The translations under genes were made by a program, and so were the position numbers. The notes below the pieces were generated by a model. That model was not told where the DNA came from, ran no database searches, and worked only from the letters and a program-made list of their open reading frames with translations. Shown here in pieces: positions 1 to 7,815 of a stretch of DNA of 37,546 bases (positions within the stretch are counted from its first letter, which is position 1; each line of letters begins with the position of its first letter). The stretch is from Desulfobacterales bacterium (GTDB taxonomy: Bacteria > Desulfobacterota > Desulfobacteria > Desulfobacterales > Desulfosalsimonadaceae), in assembly GCA_025453995.1 (NCBI GenBank), contig JALOPH010000004.1, positions 1 through 37,546 of the forward strand. The letters run 5' to 3'.

Positions 1-447
1 GATAAGATTCACGTCAGGCTCATGATCTGTTTTGAAATGATCGGATACTTTTCAGATGAACCGGACAGTCAGGAGTTCCCCCTGCCGTTTTTGAGCCTCT
101 ATTACCCGTCCACCGGCAATTTTATCGCCATCGTGGATCAATTCTTCTCCACCCAGGCATGGAGGATGAAACGATGGATGGGCAAATCCGGAGACCTGCC
201 GGTCTATTCCATCAACGCGCCCAAGTGGCTGCCCGGAGTGGACTGGTCGGACCATATGAACTTCTGGAAACAGGGATATCCGGCGGTGATGATCACCGAT
301 ACGGCGTTTTACCGGAATAAGGCGTATCATTCCGCAGCCGACACGCCGGAAAAGCTCGATTATGATCGCATGGCCAAGGTAGTCGAGGGAGTTTATCGCT
401 ATGTGGCGCATCTGGCGGGTGACAAAGAACGCTCCAGCCAGCTTTAA
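1..447 (+). CDS. M28-family zinc aminopeptidase, C-terminal part (5' end outside window)
   Basis: The reading frame is open from the first base of the window, so this is the end of a longer gene; the ATG at 22 is probably an internal methionine. The sequence SDHMNFWKQGYPAVMITDTA, followed by a YHSAADTPEKLDY segment, is the typical end of M28 peptidases. The His of the YHS motif is the usual last metal ligand and the Asp of SDH a substrate-pocket residue. M28 enzymes remove N-terminal residues from peptides with two zinc ions. The metal-binding core lies upstream and cannot be checked. It is followed after 18 bp by a D-aminoacylase-like gene, so the two may be co-transcribed for peptide or amino-acid scavenging (inference). 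Confidence 0.85.
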   Translation, partial: DKIHVRLMICFEMIGYFSDEPDSQEFPLPFLSLYYPSTGNFIAIVDQFFSTQAWRMKRWMGKSGDLPVYSINAPKWLPGVDWSDHMNFWKQGYPAVMITDTAFYRNKAYHSAADTPEKLDYDRMAKVVEGVYRYVAHLAGDKERSSQL

Positions 448-465
448 TCAGTCAGGAGTAGGATT

Positions 466-2100
466 ATGGAACCACTGCTTATACAAAACGGCACCATCAT
501 CGACGGCACCGGAAATCCCGGTTTTAAAGGTCATCTTTTAATTGAGGGGAAAAGGATCCGTGAAGTCATCCGGGGCGGCGAAAACCCGCCCCAGGCAGGG
601 GCCATACTGGATGCTTCCGGCCAAATCGTGGCGCCGGGATTTATCGACATGCACTCCCATTCGGACTGGGCGATTCCCCTGCCGGATCATGACATCCCCC
701 TGAAATGCCTGCTGGAACAGGGAATAACCACCATTGTGGGCGGGAACTGCGGCTTTTCCCCGGCGCCGATTTCCCATCGAACCCGACGGCTGCTCGGGAT
801 GGATCATTTCAACCTCATGATCGACAAGCCCCTGGATTATTCGTGGAATTCAATGTCTGACTTTTTGGAAAAGGTGAAGCAGGCACGTCCCATTGTCAAC
901 ACCGCCCATCTGGTGGGTCACGGCTCCATCCGGTTTGCCCAGGCCGACACCCGCAGGGGGAAATTGACGGAAGACGAACTGGACAACTGTCTGGACATGC
1001 TGTTGTATTGCCTTGATGAAGGCGCCTGCGGCCTGAGCTTTGGGCTGGGATATGATCCGGGGATGTATTCGCCCGCAGAGGAAATCGAAGCATTCTGCAA
1101 AATCGCGGCCATGGTCAACAAGCCGGTGACGGTTCATTTAAAAGCGCTCTCCCGCATCTCCCCCACCTATCCGTTGACCTATTTAAAAGCCCATAATGTA
1201 AGGGCCCTGGCTGAAATGATCCGGATCGCCCAAAAGACCGGGGCTGCCCTTCAGGTCTCCCATCTGGTGTTTGTGGGAAAGCGAAGTTGGCCCACTGCGG
1301 AAAAATGTCTTAAGATGATTGAGACAGCCCGCAAGGACGGAATTGATATCATGTTTGACGCATTCCCCTATACCTGCGGCAACACCACCGTCAACGTGGT
1401 CTTGCCCTACTGGTTTCTGGCCAAACTGCCGGCCGCTTACCGGAGCTGGTGGTCTAAATTTCACCTGCGCGTGGAGCTTGCCGCCGGGTTTGCCCTGCTG
1501 GGTTTTTCCTATAAGGATTTTCAGCTTATGGACGCGGGTCCTGGCGGGTGGCATGAATTCAACGGCCACCGGTTTTTGGATATTGCCAGGGGAAAGGGGT
1601 TATCCGCATTCAACACAGTCTTAAGCTTAAGCGAAATCAGCAGTGGCCAGGCCGTGGTGCTGTTACACACATACAGCGGCGAACCTGGCAATGAAAAGGT
1701 CCTCGATGCGGTCCTGTCAAACGATCTCTGCCTGTTTGAGACAGATGCCTTAACCCGGTTCGGCGGCCACCCCAACCCTGCGGCCCTGGGAACTTTCCCC
1801 AAAATTCTGGGCCATTATGTCCGTGACCGGAACCTGATTCCTTTGGAGAATGCCGTCCGGAGAATGACCGGCGCGTCTGCGGAACGTTTTTTGATGAAGG
1901 ACCGGGGCGTACTCGCTGCCGGCAAAAAAGCCGACATCGTGGTGTTTGATCCGGACAGCATCGCCGAAACGCCCGCGGTCGATGCGAAACCCGCCGGAAG
2001 GCCCAAAGGAATATCCCATGTGTTCATCAACGGCGCGCACGCGGTCAAAGATGGCAATTATATCACTGATGTCCGGGCAGGCGAGGTGATACGGGTTTAA
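466..2100 (+). CDS. N-acyl-D-amino-acid deacylase-like amidohydrolase
   Basis: A 544-residue amidohydrolase-superfamily protein. The N-terminal beta-sandwich strand (LLIQNGTIIDGTGNPG) leads into GFIDMHSHSD, which carries the metal-binding H63-x-H65 pair. C95 in GGNCGFSP matches the metal-bridging cysteine typical of D-aminoacylases, and further conserved His residues occur in VHLKAL and QVSHLVF. The C-terminal ETDALTRFGGHPNPAALGTF block resembles the Asp/HPR...GTF region of the family. The family hydrolyses N-acyl-D-amino acids or related cyclic amides in the cytoplasm; no signal peptide is seen. The start is supported by AGGAG just upstream. The exact substrate cannot be told from sequence, and a dihydroorotase- or hydantoinase-like substrate remains possible. 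Confidence 0.85.
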   Translation: MEPLLIQNGTIIDGTGNPGFKGHLLIEGKRIREVIRGGENPPQAGAILDASGQIVAPGFIDMHSHSDWAIPLPDHDIPLKCLLEQGITTIVGGNCGFSPAPISHRTRRLLGMDHFNLMIDKPLDYSWNSMSDFLEKVKQARPIVNTAHLVGHGSIRFAQADTRRGKLTEDELDNCLDMLLYCLDEGACGLSFGLGYDPGMYSPAEEIEAFCKIAAMVNKPVTVHLKALSRISPTYPLTYLKAHNVRALAEMIRIAQKTGAALQVSHLVFVGKRSWPTAEKCLKMIETARKDGIDIMFDAFPYTCGNTTVNVVLPYWFLAKLPAAYRSWWSKFHLRVELAAGFALLGFSYKDFQLMDAGPGGWHEFNGHRFLDIARGKGLSAFNTVLSLSEISSGQAVVLLHTYSGEPGNEKVLDAVLSNDLCLFETDALTRFGGHPNPAALGTFPKILGHYVRDRNLIPLENAVRRMTGASAERFLMKDRGVLAAGKKADIVVFDPDSIAETPAVDAKPAGRPKGISHVFINGAHAVKDGNYITDVRAGEVIRV

Positions 2101-2112
2101 ATTAAAATCTAA

Positions 2113-2144
2113 AGAATCCAGGAGCCAGAATCCAGAATTCAGAA
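2113..2144. repeat. Short AGAATCCAG-type intergenic repeat
   Basis: The 61-bp gap between the amidohydrolase and the flavoprotein holds overlapping near-copies of AGAATCCAG, AGAATCCAGA and GAATTCAGAA. It looks like a low-complexity intergenic repeat rather than a regulatory site. No hairpin of note was seen. Confidence 0.4.
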
Positions 2145-2161
2145 AAGAGAAAAAATCACAC

Positions 2162-3355
2162 ATGAAAACCTATGATGTGGCTGTCATCGGCGGGGGGCCG
2201 TCAGGGGCTGTCGCCGCCATTCTCTGCGCCCGCAGCGGATTAAAGACCGTTCTGGTTGAAAAAAAAAGCCTGCCCAGGGCCAAAAGCTGCGCCGGCGGCC
2301 TGACAGCCCGATGCATCCGCCTGCTCCGTGATATCGATTGTTTCAATGACCAATTGCTTCAGAGAACCGTCAACCGGTTGATGATCTACTATCCCGATAA
2401 CCGCCAATTCTATGAACTCAAATCAAAAGAACATTGCCTTGGAACTGTGCTTCGGCCTGAGTTTGACATGGCGCTCACAGACCTTGCGATTCAGTCCGGC
2501 GCAGAATTTCGCGAGGCTGAATCTTTTACCGCTTATGAGCAAAAACCCTGTCGCTATCTTGCAATAAAAACAGAAATGTCCGATTTCGGCGCAAAAGTGC
2601 TTATCGGCGCAGACGGTTTCCACAGCCGGGTGCGCAAGCAGATGATATTCGAAATGGGGCTACCCATTTCAAAGCCCATGATGCTGGGCATCGAGTGCGA
2701 TATTTCAATGGATCAGGTCAGAAATTTATCCCCGGATCATTGCCATCTTTTTTTCAACATCAGCAAACATACCAATTACGGCTGGGCGTTTCCCAAAAAT
2801 GATATTTTCAATATCGGGCTTGTTCTTAACGGGGGAAACAGAAAAGAACCTTTCAGACCACCCCATCCGGTTCACCAGCTGAAATTTTTTCTGCAAAAAA
2901 TTTCAACAAAAGAAATCCAATGGGATCGGATCGGCGCCGCACCGATTCCCTTGTTTACAAATTCCCGAAAATCAATGATTCAAAAAGACAATGTCCTGCT
3001 GATCGGTGATGCAGCAGATTTTGCCGATGCATGGACCGGCGAGGGGATTTACTTTGGCGTCAAAAGCGCGATCCTGGCGCACAGGGCGATTCAAAACGCG
3101 CTGGCAAATGAAAAACCAATTGAATGTTTGTCAAGCTATTCAAAATTATGTAATAAGTTCATCTGCAGGGAGCTGAACATGTCTTATCGGGTATCGGAAA
3201 TGTTTAAAAAATTTCCATCCCTTTATGAGTATTTGCAATACCCCAGGGTCCGGCAATTGTTTGTTCCTCATACCCAGGGAGAAATCAGCTATCAAAAAGC
3301 GTTGATGAAAGCATTTTTAATTGTCTCTGGATATAAGCTTGGCTTGATTAAATAA
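2162..3355 (+). CDS. Geranylgeranyl-reductase-family FAD-dependent oxidoreductase
   Basis: A 397-residue flavoprotein. The N-terminus has the Rossmann motif G10-x-G12-x-x-G15 (AVIGGGPSGAVAA) with an acidic end of the second strand (VEKK). SCAGGLTARC follows, near where family members bind the flavin. TNYGWAFPK fits the (Y/F)xWxFPK substrate motif of geranylgeranyl reductases, and LLIGDAADFADAWTGEGI is the second FAD-binding stretch. Relatives reduce isoprenoid double bonds (archaeal lipids, chlorophyll or quinone side chains) or act on other lipids. In this background menaquinone or another isoprenoid is a plausible but unproven substrate. No gene nearby fixes the pathway. The start is an ATG 61 bp after the previous stop. 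Confidence 0.8.
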   Translation: MKTYDVAVIGGGPSGAVAAILCARSGLKTVLVEKKSLPRAKSCAGGLTARCIRLLRDIDCFNDQLLQRTVNRLMIYYPDNRQFYELKSKEHCLGTVLRPEFDMALTDLAIQSGAEFREAESFTAYEQKPCRYLAIKTEMSDFGAKVLIGADGFHSRVRKQMIFEMGLPISKPMMLGIECDISMDQVRNLSPDHCHLFFNISKHTNYGWAFPKNDIFNIGLVLNGGNRKEPFRPPHPVHQLKFFLQKISTKEIQWDRIGAAPIPLFTNSRKSMIQKDNVLLIGDAADFADAWTGEGIYFGVKSAILAHRAIQNALANEKPIECLSSYSKLCNKFICRELNMSYRVSEMFKKFPSLYEYLQYPRVRQLFVPHTQGEISYQKALMKAFLIVSGYKLGLIK

Positions 3356-3362
3356 TTTTCTT

Positions 3363-3383
3363 AATCCCTTTAAAAGGGGTTTT
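3363..3383 (+). terminator. Possible weak terminator after the flavoprotein gene
   Basis: Eight bases after the stop codon, AATCCCTT and AAGGGGTT can pair (nine pairs with one G-U) around a three-base loop, followed by a short T run. The stem is modest and the T tract short, so termination is plausible but unproven. Confidence 0.4.
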
Positions 3384-3428
3384 GACATATATCTATCGAA
3401 AACGCATTGAAATTCTTATTTGTTCACA

Positions 3429-3524
3429 ATTAACAATGATCAATTCACAATTGACCATTTTGTTGCTGGAGTTTGACCAAAAACCCAATTGTGAATAGTC
3501 AATTGTGAATTGATAATTGTTAAT
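3429..3524. repeat. AT-rich inverted repeat, 27-bp arms
   Basis: Arms 3429-3455 and 3498-3524 match at 26 of 27 positions as inverted repeats and share the core CAATTCACAATTGAC. They flank a 42-bp centre. The same AATTGTCAATTG-type words recur near 15.4-15.5 kb, so this is a dispersed repeat family and not only a terminator. Confidence 0.75.
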
Positions 3525-3579
3525 GAAAAAGCATGCCCCGGACATGAACCGGGGGCTGGGATGAGGGGGGACCACGATC

Positions 3580-4272
3580 ATGGTGAATAAACCATTTATC
3601 AAAACCGGGTATTTAGGGTTGGCCGTCATTGCCATGAGTATTGCGCTGCTCTTTGTCTTCCCATCCAAAGCGCCGTCGTTGCCGGAAGGGTTCATGACGC
3701 CGATTATTGCTTTTGAATTCATTCAATCTCCGGATGAAGTGTTTCAGATGTTTGGCGGAAACGATCTTGCCGCCCGAACCACAATGAAGGATGCCATGGA
3801 TCTCGGCAACCGCCTGGATTATGTATACATGATCCTGTACTCCATGTTTCTGCTGCTGTTCTCTGTAACTTGTAAAAAGATTACCCGAAATCCATATTAT
3901 TTTGCCGGCGCAGGGATTGCCCTTGTGGTGCTGGCCGGAGATGCCATGGAGAACATCCAGCTGCTCGGCATCACGGCCAATCTTTCAGCCGGTGATATCA
4001 CGCCCTACCTGGAGCCGCTTTATCTATTCACATGGATCAAATGGGGCGGGATAGCTATGATATTTCTGGTTCTTTTTCCCTGGTTCCTGAGGGGCGGCCT
4101 GTACTCAAAAATTATCGGGGCCACTGGCATCATCAGTTTTATACTGGGCTTTGCCGCTTTTCTGAACCGATCCGTCATCAATGAAATCTTTGCATTGTCT
4201 GTTGCCGTCATGTTTATTCTGATGATCATTTACTGCTTTACATTTAAGGCTCAAACCAGAGGCCATGTATAA
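3580..4272 (+). CDS. Conserved-type integral membrane protein, six predicted helices
   Basis: I do not recognise the family. The 230-residue protein is almost entirely hydrophobic, with about six membrane segments: near residues 8-26, 85-105, 107-130, 148-170, 175-196 and 199-220. A soluble loop of about 55 residues lies between the first two. No catalytic motif is visible. GAGGGGGGA upstream is a strong ribosome-binding site for the ATG at 3580. Its last 8 bases overlap the start of the serine hydrolase gene, implying translational coupling. The pair may work together at the inner membrane (inference). Confidence 0.7.
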   Translation: MVNKPFIKTGYLGLAVIAMSIALLFVFPSKAPSLPEGFMTPIIAFEFIQSPDEVFQMFGGNDLAARTTMKDAMDLGNRLDYVYMILYSMFLLLFSVTCKKITRNPYYFAGAGIALVVLAGDAMENIQLLGITANLSAGDITPYLEPLYLFTWIKWGGIAMIFLVLFPWFLRGGLYSKIIGATGIISFILGFAAFLNRSVINEIFALSVAVMFILMIIYCFTFKAQTRGHV

Positions 4273-5611
4273 TTACCTCAAATCCAAAATCAACCGGTCC
4301 ATTCGTATCCCCAAGGATATTTCAGGGGTGACGACGTTCAATCCTGGGGATGAATCTCCGCCCTCGGATGCCGGCATGACAAAAAAAGAAGCGGCTGCCA
4401 TCTGGGCCGGCGTAGAAGATCTGTATCGCACCGGCGTATATCCGGGGATATCTTTCTGCCTGAGGCGCAAGGGACAGGTGGTCTTAAACAGGGCCATCGG
4501 CCACAGCCGCGGCAACGGCTACGGAGATCCCCCGGATGCGGCCAAAATCCTTATGACTCCGGACACCCCGGTCTGCCAGTTTTCAGCGTCCAAGGCCATC
4601 ACCGCCATGATGATCCATCTGCTGGTGGAGCGTGGAAAAATCCATCTGTCCGACCCGGTGGCCCATTATATCCCTGAGTTTGCGGCCAACGGCAAACACC
4701 ATATCACCATCTACCACCTGATCTCCCACCACGGCGGCATACCGGCCCCGCCGCCCGGTGTGGACCCTGAACTGCTGTTTGATCATGACGCGTTCATTGC
4801 GCTGCTGTGCGGCCAGAAACCATCCGCCGAAGGCGGCAAGCAGATGGCCTACCATGCCATCACCGGCGGCGCCATCATGGGTGAAATCATCCGCCGGGTC
4901 ACCGGTGAAGACATCCGGACGCTGCTGCGAAAAACGGTTCAAAAGCCCCTGGGGTTCAAATATTTCAGCTACGGTTTGCCGGATAAACAGATCCCAAAGA
5001 TCGCTGTCAATTACGACACCGGCTGGCCCCTGGTTTTTCCCGTCTCCTATCTCGCCAAACGCGCATTGAGCGTGCCCTGGGGGGAGGTGGTGCGCATATC
5101 CAACGACCCAAGGTTCATGCAGGTCATCATCCCGGCCGCCAACCTGGTGGCCACGGCAGACGAAATGTCTCAATTTTTTCAGCTGATGCTAAACGGCGGG
5201 GAGTTAAACGGGGTGCGGATTTTCGATCCGCTCACCATCAAACGGGCCGTCGCGGCCGCAGACGCCATGAAGCTGGACGGAACCATGGTGGTTCCCATGC
5301 GCTACAGCCCGGGCATGATGCTGGGCGCATCCCCCATCGGCATGTGGGGGCCTTATTCCGAATCCGCCTACGGCCATGTGGGATTCATCCATATCCTCTG
5401 CTGGGCGGACCCGGCAAGGGATATTGCGGTGTCGTTGCAAACCACAGGCAAACCGCTGGTGGGCCCCCATCTGATGGCCCTGGCCAGGCTATTGCTCATC
5501 ATCGGCCGGAACTGCAAAATCAAGCCGGGTTTTCATCAGGCAGTCCAGGCCAACGGCGCCCTGCTGGTGCCGCTTCAGAATATGCTGAAACGACTGCTGT
5601 TGGATTTATAA
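4265..5611 (+). CDS. Beta-lactamase-fold serine hydrolase / family VIII-type esterase
   Basis: A 448-residue protein of the class C beta-lactamase fold. The nucleophile motif is S107-A-S-K110 (QFSASKAITAMM). Y196 in AYHAITGGAIMGEIIRRVTG is the second catalytic motif in the Y-H-A form common in family VIII esterases, rather than the Y-S-N of beta-lactamases. GHVGFIHILCWADP near the C-terminus stands in for the KTG box. ISHHGGIPAP is another family block. Members are carboxylesterases, D-amino peptidases or penicillin-binding-protein relatives. No clear signal peptide is seen. The ATG overlaps the preceding membrane-protein gene by 8 bp. A true beta-lactamase role is unlikely. Confidence 0.85.
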   Translation: MYNYLKSKINRSIRIPKDISGVTTFNPGDESPPSDAGMTKKEAAAIWAGVEDLYRTGVYPGISFCLRRKGQVVLNRAIGHSRGNGYGDPPDAAKILMTPDTPVCQFSASKAITAMMIHLLVERGKIHLSDPVAHYIPEFAANGKHHITIYHLISHHGGIPAPPPGVDPELLFDHDAFIALLCGQKPSAEGGKQMAYHAITGGAIMGEIIRRVTGEDIRTLLRKTVQKPLGFKYFSYGLPDKQIPKIAVNYDTGWPLVFPVSYLAKRALSVPWGEVVRISNDPRFMQVIIPAANLVATADEMSQFFQLMLNGGELNGVRIFDPLTIKRAVAAADAMKLDGTMVVPMRYSPGMMLGASPIGMWGPYSESAYGHVGFIHILCWADPARDIAVSLQTTGKPLVGPHLMALARLLLIIGRNCKIKPGFHQAVQANGALLVPLQNMLKRLLLDL

Positions 5612-5652
5612 CTCAGCGCCACAAATTCAGAGCCGCGAACCTGGGCCGAGCG

Positions 5653-5684
5653 TTCGACTGAGCTCACGCCGAAGTCCTGTCGAA
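5653..5684. repeat. TTCGAC...GTCGAA intergenic palindrome
   Basis: Inverted arms TTCGAC (5653-5658) and GTCGAA (5679-5684) sit in the gap before the sigma gene, within TGAGCTCA-containing sequence. This resembles a common bacterial extragenic palindrome. It could also help terminate the esterase transcript. Confidence 0.4.
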
Positions 5685-5721
5685 GTCAGGGAGCGGGTAT
5701 ATGGCGCATGAAAAATTTTCC

Positions 5722-5749
5722 GGAACTTTTAACGATAACAATTGTCTAA
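5722..5749 (+). promoter_or_regulatory. ECF-type promoter of the sigma factor gene (probable autoregulation)
   Basis: GGAACTT (5722-5728), a 15-bp spacer and GTCTAA (5744-5749) match the shape of RpoE-type ECF promoters (GGAACTT, then TC-rich -10). The same two words with the same spacing occur before the VIT/VWA gene at 7709-7736. The agreement makes chance unlikely and suggests that the sigma factor encoded just downstream recognises both. The transcription start would fall at or just after the ATG at 5754. Confidence 0.7.
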
Positions 5750-5753
5750 TTTG

Positions 5754-6359
5754 ATGAATAAAGGGCCGATCCCTCTTCGCGACACAGACGCTGACAATGA
5801 ATTGGTCCGCACGGCAGCCGGCGGCGACCGGCAGGCGTTTGACGATCTGGTGCGCCGTCACCAGGACCGGGTCTTCAATCTGTGTTTATGGTTTTTAGGC
5901 GATTATGATGAGGCCGACGACATGGCCCAGGAAGTATTCATCAAAGCATTCCGGTCGCTGAAATCATTTAGGTTTGAGGCGAAATTCTCCACCTGGCTCT
6001 ACCGGATCACGGTGAATACCTGCAAAAACCGTGCGACCTCTTTGGAATACCGGCTGAAAAAATGGACGGACCGGCTGGATGCCGGGGATGTGAATCCCGG
6101 CGATGCGGCGGCTGAAGATCAGCGCATTCAAGCGGCTTCGCCCCAGGATCAGTTGGAGCAAAAAGAAAACATCCAACAGATTCGAAAGGCGATCAACGGG
6201 CTTTCCGGCGATAAAAAAACTGTTGTGGTGCTTCGGGACATGGAGGGCATGGCTTATGATGAGATTGCCAGAATTACCGGAATGACCATGGGTACTGTGA
6301 AATCCAAGCTGGCCAGGGCCAGGGCAGAGTTACTGATCTACTTGAAGGATGTCATATGA
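5754..6359 (+). CDS. ECF (extracytoplasmic function) RNA polymerase sigma factor
   Basis: A sigma-70-family regulator of about 201 residues. The region 2 segment runs from FDDLVRRHQDRVFNLCLWF through DEADDMAQEVFIKAFRSLKSF to FSTWLYRITVNTCKNR. The region 4 helix-turn-helix is LSGDKKTVVVLRDMEGMAYD followed by EIARITGMTMGTVKSKLARA. A charged linker of about 50 residues joins them. Region 1.1 and region 3 are absent, as in ECF factors. A TTG at 5742 is in frame, but it lies inside the proposed -10 element, so the ATG at 5754 is preferred. No Shine-Dalgarno site precedes it, so translation may be leaderless. The anti-sigma gene lies 158 bp downstream. Confidence 0.9.
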   Translation: MNKGPIPLRDTDADNELVRTAAGGDRQAFDDLVRRHQDRVFNLCLWFLGDYDEADDMAQEVFIKAFRSLKSFRFEAKFSTWLYRITVNTCKNRATSLEYRLKKWTDRLDAGDVNPGDAAAEDQRIQAASPQDQLEQKENIQQIRKAINGLSGDKKTVVVLRDMEGMAYDEIARITGMTMGTVKSKLARARAELLIYLKDVI

Positions 6360-6394
6360 ATAGGTCTTTCCCATTCCAAAAAAATCTCCCCTGT

Positions 6395-6442
6395 CCCCTC
6401 TTTTGCCAAAGAGGGGTAAAAGTCCCCCTTTTGAAAGGGGGA
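6395..6442. repeat. Two adjacent G/C-block hairpins between sigma and anti-sigma genes
   Basis: Hairpin one pairs CCCCTCTTT (6395-6403) with AAAGAGGGG (6408-6416) across a 4-base loop. Hairpin two pairs TCCCCCTTT (6423-6431) with AAAGGGGGA (6434-6442) across 2 bases. They lie between the sigma stop and the anti-sigma start and could attenuate read-through, lowering anti-sigma relative to sigma (inference). A related hairpin occurs at 33420-33449, so they also belong to a dispersed palindrome family. Confidence 0.65.
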
Positions 6443-6517
6443 TTTAGGGGGATTTCAGTTGTCACTGACAATGTTATAGAATTGATATGAACTTTAACAA
6501 AAGGTTGTTTTCTCATA

Positions 6518-7612
6518 ATGAAATGCTCTGATGTTGAAAAGCATTTATCTGAATATATTGATGGTGAAGCGCCTCAAACTGCACGCCTTGAGATAGAAAT
6601 CCATCTTGAAGAATGCGCTCACTGCATGAAAAAATTTCATTCGGTGAAATCAATGGCAAATCATCTGGGCCAAATGCCCAAAGCCGCTGCACCGCCTGAT
6701 TTTATCAAACGCCTGCATGACCGGATTGAAAAAGAAACCCCGCCGAACAAATTACGGGATTTTTTCCTGGCGCCACTTAGAATCAGGCTCCCCCTGGAAC
6801 TGGCCACCGCCGCGGCCCTGGGCATCCTTATATTTTTTATTGTCCGGCCGATGAATCAGAAGGAAACCTTCAACCATCCGGCGGAAGAAAACTTCGCTTT
6901 AGAAAAAAAAGCCGATTCCCGATCCGGCAAACATCCGGCGGACCAACGTCTCGAAAGGCTGCATGAAGAGGCCCCGGCTACTCAACCAAAGGCCGAATCC
7001 GTCAAAGACGAAGCCGCCCCGCCGCCTGCATTGTCTGATAAAAAGCAAGAGATCAGCCGTGCAAATGAACAAGGCGCACAATCCATGCAGCCAAAGCCGG
7101 CCAAATCAACGGATGCTGAATCCGAAACCGCCGCGCTCAGAGAAATATCAGGGCCGCCGCCTATTGAAATATCACTTGTCATATCAACTGAAAGACAGAC
7201 GGCGGCGGCCATTCAGGAATCCGCCCGAGCGCCGGCTGATCATATGGCAGGGGCCTCAACCGAATTTGCTGAAAAAAAATCCATGGCGCTTTCCTCAGCC
7301 GCCGCGCCCAAACGGGAAAAAGCAGAACAGGATGCCGAACCCGCATCTGCCCCGGCTGAGCCGCCATCTGCCGACAACATCGAAAAAGAAATCGGCGGAT
7401 TGCTCGATGTCATGGGCGGAAAAGTCATTGAAACACAATACGATGAAGGCTATCGGCCTAAATCCATGAAAATTGAAATTCCCTCATTCAAATATAAAGA
7501 ATTTATCCATCAGCTCCACCAAGTCGGCGACTTTGAATCCCCGCCCCTCAGAATCCACCCTCTTGGCGATCAACCCATTCAAATCACGATCCTGTTTTTG
7601 AGCCAGCCTTAA
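6518..7612 (+). CDS. Zinc-finger (ZAS) anti-sigma factor, membrane-anchored
   Basis: A 364-residue partner of the ECF sigma factor. The N-terminal zinc-binding anti-sigma domain has C3 and H29-x3-C33-x2-C36 (HLEECAHCMKKF). A transmembrane helix lies near residues 92-111 (LATAAALGILIFFIVRP). A long Ala/Pro/Glu/Lys-rich segment of about 170 residues, probably periplasmic and disordered, follows. It ends in a compact domain near residues 290-364 (IGGLLDVMGGKVIETQYDEG onwards) that loosely resembles DUF4349-like sensor domains. By family knowledge the cytosolic zinc domain holds the sigma factor until an envelope signal acts on the periplasmic part. It is followed by a strong terminator, so the VIT/VWA gene needs its own promoter. 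Confidence 0.85.
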   Translation: MKCSDVEKHLSEYIDGEAPQTARLEIEIHLEECAHCMKKFHSVKSMANHLGQMPKAAAPPDFIKRLHDRIEKETPPNKLRDFFLAPLRIRLPLELATAAALGILIFFIVRPMNQKETFNHPAEENFALEKKADSRSGKHPADQRLERLHEEAPATQPKAESVKDEAAPPPALSDKKQEISRANEQGAQSMQPKPAKSTDAESETAALREISGPPPIEISLVISTERQTAAAIQESARAPADHMAGASTEFAEKKSMALSSAAAPKREKAEQDAEPASAPAEPPSADNIEKEIGGLLDVMGGKVIETQYDEGYRPKSMKIEIPSFKYKEFIHQLHQVGDFESPPLRIHPLGDQPIQITILFLSQP

Positions 7613-7642
7613 TCGGCTCAAAAAATACAAGTTGCCCATTTT

Positions 7643-7680
7643 CCCTCGGAGGAGAAATCCTCCGAGGGTTTATATTTTTT
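7643..7680 (+). terminator. Strong intrinsic terminator after the anti-sigma gene
   Basis: A perfect 11-bp stem, CCCTCGGAGGA (7643-7653) with TCCTCCGAGGG (7658-7668), is closed by a GAAA tetraloop. It is followed by TTTATATTTTTT. It lies 30 bp after the anti-sigma stop codon and separates this unit from the VIT/VWA gene. Confidence 0.9.
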
Positions 7681-7708
7681 GTTAAAAAAATTTTTTGAAA
7701 AAAATATG

Positions 7709-7736
7709 GGAACTTTTTTGCCTCCTTCCTGTCTAA
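7709..7736 (+). promoter_or_regulatory. ECF-type promoter of the VIT/VWA gene
   Basis: GGAACTT (7709-7715), 15 bp, GTCTAA (7731-7736): the same words and spacing as before the sigma gene. The leader would start near 7743 and be about 70 nt long. TGTCT and AGACA (7730-7734 and 7739-7743) form a small dyad over the -10 end. A perfect palindrome GAAACGGCCGTTTC lies in the leader at 7753-7766. Either may be an additional control site (inference). Confidence 0.75.
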
Positions 7737-7815
7737 ACAGACAAAAGAACACGAAACGGCCGTTTCAAAACTTAACCGAAAAAATTTAAATTTGATTGTC
7801 AAAAGGAGGCAGCCC

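Noticed and set aside
3531-3570. GC-rich hairpin before the membrane-protein gene as a riboswitch
   Set aside because: Only one stem (GCCCCGG with CCGGGGGC) is visible and no known aptamer core is present.
7792-7815. Upstream TTG start for the VIT/VWA protein
   Set aside because: The added codons cover the AAGGAGG ribosome site, and the signal peptide begins properly at the ATG at 7816.
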